Below, one piece after another: positions 61,736 to 64,000 of a stretch of DNA of 64,000 nucleotides (positions are counted from its first letter, which is position 1; each line of letters begins with the position of its first letter). A model generated the notes under the pieces. The model made no database searches and was not told the origin of the DNA. It was given only the letters and a program-made list of their open reading frames with translations. Made by a program: the position numbers and the translations under genes. The DNA lies in assembly GCF_900129375.1 (NCBI RefSeq), contig NZ_FQVN01000012.1, forward strand, positions 78,122 to 142,121, written 5' to 3'. Source of the DNA: Streptoalloteichus hindustanus (lineage in GTDB: Bacteria > Actinomycetota > Actinomycetes > Mycobacteriales > Pseudonocardiaceae).

Positions 61736-62086
61736 TCACTCGTTGGCCTGATGGTAGGCGTTGAGCACCTCCGTGGAGATGCGCCCCCGCTCCGAGACCT
61801 TCATGCCGCGCTTGCGCGCCCACTCGCGAATCGCCTGGTTCTGCTCGCGATCCGCGCTGGCCGGACGCCCGCCCTTGCGCGCGGGAGCCGTGCCGCCGCG
61901 CTTGCGGCCGCCGCCGGAGCGACGGGCGCTAGCCACGAAAGTGGCCAACGCGTCCCGCAGCTTGCCGGCGTTCGTCGCCGACAGATCGATCTGGTACCCG
62001 ACACCGTCCAACGCGAACTCGACGGTCTCCTCGGCCCTGGTGCCGTCCAGATCGTCCACGAGTTCCACGGTGACCTTCTGTGCCAT
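61736..62086 (-). CDS. lsr2: Lsr2 nucleoid-associated xenogeneic silencer
   Basis: 116 residues. The N-terminal dimer domain reads MAQKVTVELVDDLDGTRAEE, then GVGYQIDLSATNAGKLRDAL. A basic linker (RRSGGGRKRGG) leads to the C-terminal DNA-binding domain with the REWARKRGMKVSERGRIS core, including the RGR minor-groove AT hook. Lsr2 silences AT-rich and horizontally acquired DNA in actinomycetes and often controls secondary-metabolite clusters. The ATG at 62086 has GGGAGGGCGAGGCGG upstream. Whether it acts on the neighbouring clusters is not shown here. Confidence 0.93.
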   Translation of the reverse strand: MAQKVTVELVDDLDGTRAEETVEFALDGVGYQIDLSATNAGKLRDALATFVASARRSGGGRKRGGTAPARKGGRPASADREQNQAIREWARKRGMKVSERGRISTEVLNAYHQANE

Positions 62087-63321
62087 CCGCCTCGCCCTCC
62101 CCGATAACCGCGCATTCCACGCGGCGACTTGTGCGTCAGGGGCGCTCACCATACTCCGACGGCGAGTCGCGTCGCAATTATGACGCATTTCTGCCCTTGG
62201 GCGACAGGGGTTTGCGCGCGGACGGCCGAGGGCGCCCCGCAACCCCGGCGACACAGCGACGTCCGACACTCCACCAGGCGTTATCGAAAGGGGGAGAGCG
62301 GGGATCGGGGTGTGAAATAGTGTGCACGTTCCGGCCGGGCCAGGACGACGATCCCCCTGTCAACCCCCGACCGCAGCAATCGACGACAGGAGTTTTGCCC
62401 CAGCAAGCGCGCCGCCGTCCGCCGCAGCCGGCCCCACCTCCGGCCGGTGCCGAAGCGGGGAGCGTCCCCCGTCGGATGGCCGTGCCCGACGGGCTGACCT
62501 GCGGCGGAGAGGCCCGCGGCGGCTCGTGGGGAATCTTCGCGGCCGACGCCGTCCGGCCTCGCGCGCTGGGCCGAACGCCGCACGAAAGGGTCATACCGGG
62601 TCAACCGGCGCTCCGGGGAAGATCGCGGCGGCACGTGATTCCCGCCACGATCGCCGAACGGGCGTCCGACAAGGCGACATCCCCTTCCCGGCGATGTTGT
62701 TGTTTGACGGGGAACGGATCTCCGGCGGGACCGTTCCCCGTGTTTGCCACGCGCGGGCGGGCCGGGTTCTCCCGCGGGTTGGCGAGCCGCTTCCTAGGCC
62801 GTTCAGGGTGCTCACCACGGCTGTTTCCCCCGCCGTTGACCTCCGCGTGACCAACTCTGCGCTCAACGTGATGGCCAACCGAAGGGTGAATGTTGGTTCC
62901 TCCGGGGCGTGATCGACGCGCTATCCCGCCCCCCTTGTCACGCGCCCCGCACCGCCCCGGGGTTCCGCCACTCCGAATCCGTGCGTATGCCGCCCAGGTG
63001 GGCGCCGGACCCGTCGAGGGCGGCTCGGCGGGGAGAAGACGGGCCGCGGCCAGCTCGGCTGCGGCGAGGGCCCAGGGGGACGCGATCACCCCGTCCAGGC
63101 CCCGGCCCCGACCCCGAGAAGCCCGCCGACGGGGCGGAGGAGAGAGGAAGTCCACCGTGGACGGTGGCGCCAGGTTCGGGCGCACATGACGAACCGGACG
63201 AACGACGCGGCGCCTGGAGGCGGTTCCCACCACCTCCAGGCGCCGTGCGGAAACGTGGCGGACCACAGTGGACCCGGTGGCCGCGACGGCCGCGGACCGG
63301 GTCGTCCGCCGTCAGGGCCGT
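62087..63321. other. 1.2-kb region without a supported gene
   Basis: Between lsr2 and the MbtH gene. I found no frame with an RBS and a family match. It carries a GTCCACCGTGGAC palindrome (63150-63162) and the terminator at 63209-63244. Its upstream part must contain the lsr2 promoter. Confidence 0.4.
63209..63244 (-). terminator. Hairpin terminator of the siderophore MbtH transcript
   Basis: GGCGCCTGGAGG (63209-63220) pairs perfectly with CCTCCAGGCGCC (63233-63244) with a 12-base loop. It lies about 80 bases downstream of the minus-strand MbtH stop. Confidence 0.65.
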
Positions 63322-63531
63322 TCAGTCGCCCATGGCCTCGACGAGGCTCTTGGGGCGCATGTCCGTCCAGTGCTCGTTGACGTAGTCGAGGCAGGACTGA
63401 CGGCTCTCCTCGCCGTGGACCACGGTCCACCCGGCGGGCACCTCGACGAAGGCCGGCCACAGCGAGTGCTGGCCCTCGTCGTTGACCAGGACGAAGAACC
63501 GCCCGTCCTCGTTGTCGAAGGGGTTGGTCAC
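63322..63531 (-). CDS. MbtH-like protein of the siderophore NRPS
   Basis: 69 residues. [34 protein letters not shown] and [17 protein letters not shown] are full MbtH signatures. It chaperones A domains of an NRPS presumably encoded beyond the right edge. The GTG at 63531 follows GAGGAG. A probable iron box lies about 105 bases upstream, between it and the isochorismatase gene. It is distinct from the MbtH in the tetrahydroisoquinoline cluster. Confidence 0.9.
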   Translation of the reverse strand: MTNPFDNEDGRFFVLVNDEGQHSLWPAFVEVPAGWTVVHGEESRQSCLDYVNEHWTDMRPKSLVEAMGD

Positions 63532-63635
63532 GCCTACTGCTCCTCTCCGCCTCGGCCGGGCTCCGGCAAGTCCGGTCCGCGCACCGCGCCGCACGGGCCG
63601 CCGGGCCGCTCCCCCGCAGACCCGGGAAGCGCGGG

Positions 63636-63654
63636 TTAGCCTACCCTTACCTCG
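63636..63654. promoter_or_regulatory. Probable second iron box
   Basis: TTAGCCTACCCTTACCTCG matches the iron-box consensus at about 12 of 19 positions, including both TTAG and ACCT ends. It is upstream of the siderophore MbtH gene, consistent with iron control. Confidence 0.55.
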
Positions 63655-63655
63655 A

Positions 63656-64000
63656 TCACCCGCGCGGGGGGAGAACGGGGGCGTACTCCCGCAGTTCGGC
63701 CACAACTCGCCCGGTCGTGGTCGCCACGGCGCAGCGTTGGGCGGCGTACTCCACCGCCATCCGGTGCCGCTCCACCGAGAAGTCCCCGATCGCGTCCGCC
63801 ACCACGAACGACTGGCAGTCGTTCATGAACGCGTCCGCCGCCGTCATCAACACCCCGATGTGACCGTAGATCCCGGTCACCACCAACTGGTCACGCCCCC
63901 ACTGGCGCATCCGCTCCCGCAGATCGGTCCGCACGAACGCCGAGTACCGCCACTTCGTCAACACCACATCGCCCGCACCCGGCGCCAACTCGTCGACGAT
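63656..64000 (-). CDS. Isochorismatase (EntB/DhbB-type), partial
   Basis: The visible C-terminal 114 codons read [41 protein letters not shown] and [22 protein letters not shown]. This is the isochorismatase core: the Lys of TKWRYSAF and the GIYxHIGxxxTAxDAF stretch are present. It makes 2,3-dihydro-2,3-dihydroxybenzoate from isochorismate in catechol siderophore synthesis. The gene starts beyond the window. It ends soon after the enzyme domain ([11 protein letters not shown]), so it lacks the aryl carrier domain found fused in EntB. Confidence 0.88.
   Translation of the reverse strand: MVDELAPGAGDVVLTKWRYSAFVRTDLRERMRQWGRDQLVVTGIYGHIGVLMTAADAFMNDCQSFVVADAIGDFSVERHRMAVEYAAQRCAVATTTGRVVAELREYAPVLPPRG

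Noticed and set aside
62322..62912. 196-codon frame between lsr2 and the MbtH gene
   Set aside because: Pro/Arg/Ala-rich without a motif, no RBS, and frames of this sort occur by chance in such GC-rich DNA.

Overview
The window is GC-rich throughout, with actinomycete ribosome-binding sites, frequent GTG starts, an Lsr2 gene, an XRE/DUF397 pair and a HelD-type helicase. This points to a filamentous actinomycete. Scattered GTCCACNGTGGAC-type palindromes make me favour the Pseudonocardiales (Saccharothrix, Actinosynnema, Lentzea or Amycolatopsis-like), but that is inference.

Layout. 1-128: tail of a methyltransferase gene. 225-3582: a cobalamin riboswitch driving a BtuCDF-type ABC importer, closed by a strong terminator. 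3807-9559: a tightly overlapping five-gene operon (PduX-like threonine kinase, cysteine-synthase-like PLP enzyme, two ATP-grasp ligases, MFS exporter). It looks like a small pathway that phosphorylates threonine, swaps or eliminates the phosphate, ligates the product into a small peptide and exports it. 9745-16911: XRE/DUF397 pair, small unknown gene, two-gene ABC exporter, Tat-secreted glycosidase-like protein, flavin/PPOX protein.

16980-48191 is best read as a tetrahydroisoquinoline (saframycin/safracin-type) biosynthetic cluster. It has an aromatic hydroxylase, a small methyltransferase, a berberine-bridge-type flavoenzyme and a winged-helix regulator. The NRPS is FAAL-ACP-C-A(Ala)-PCP followed by C-A-PCP-reductase. 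Then come a SfmD-like heme enzyme with an HxxxC motif, a membrane M28 peptidase whose frame runs into an MbtH protein, two methyltransferases suited to 3-hydroxy-5-methyl-O-methyltyrosine, a UvrA-like resistance protein, an MFS pump, two further O-methyltransferases and a SnoaL-like protein. The second C domain has lost the second His of HHxxxDG, as expected if it does Pictet-Spengler chemistry. No glycine module is visible between the alanine module and the reductase module, so the scaffold may be a shortened variant.

48639-62086 is mostly non-cluster DNA: a DnaQ-like exonuclease, a striking secreted His/Gly/Tyr-rich repeat protein, a cupin and an SDR, an Excalibur-like protein, a HelD/HelR helicase, a probably frameshifted alpha/beta hydrolase, a siderophore N-monooxygenase under a near-perfect iron box, and lsr2. 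63322-64000 opens a catechol siderophore locus (MbtH, iron box, isochorismatase running off the edge). I saw no tRNA, rRNA, CRISPR array, insertion sequence or integrase. Names of the Sfm type are family comparisons from memory, not database results.
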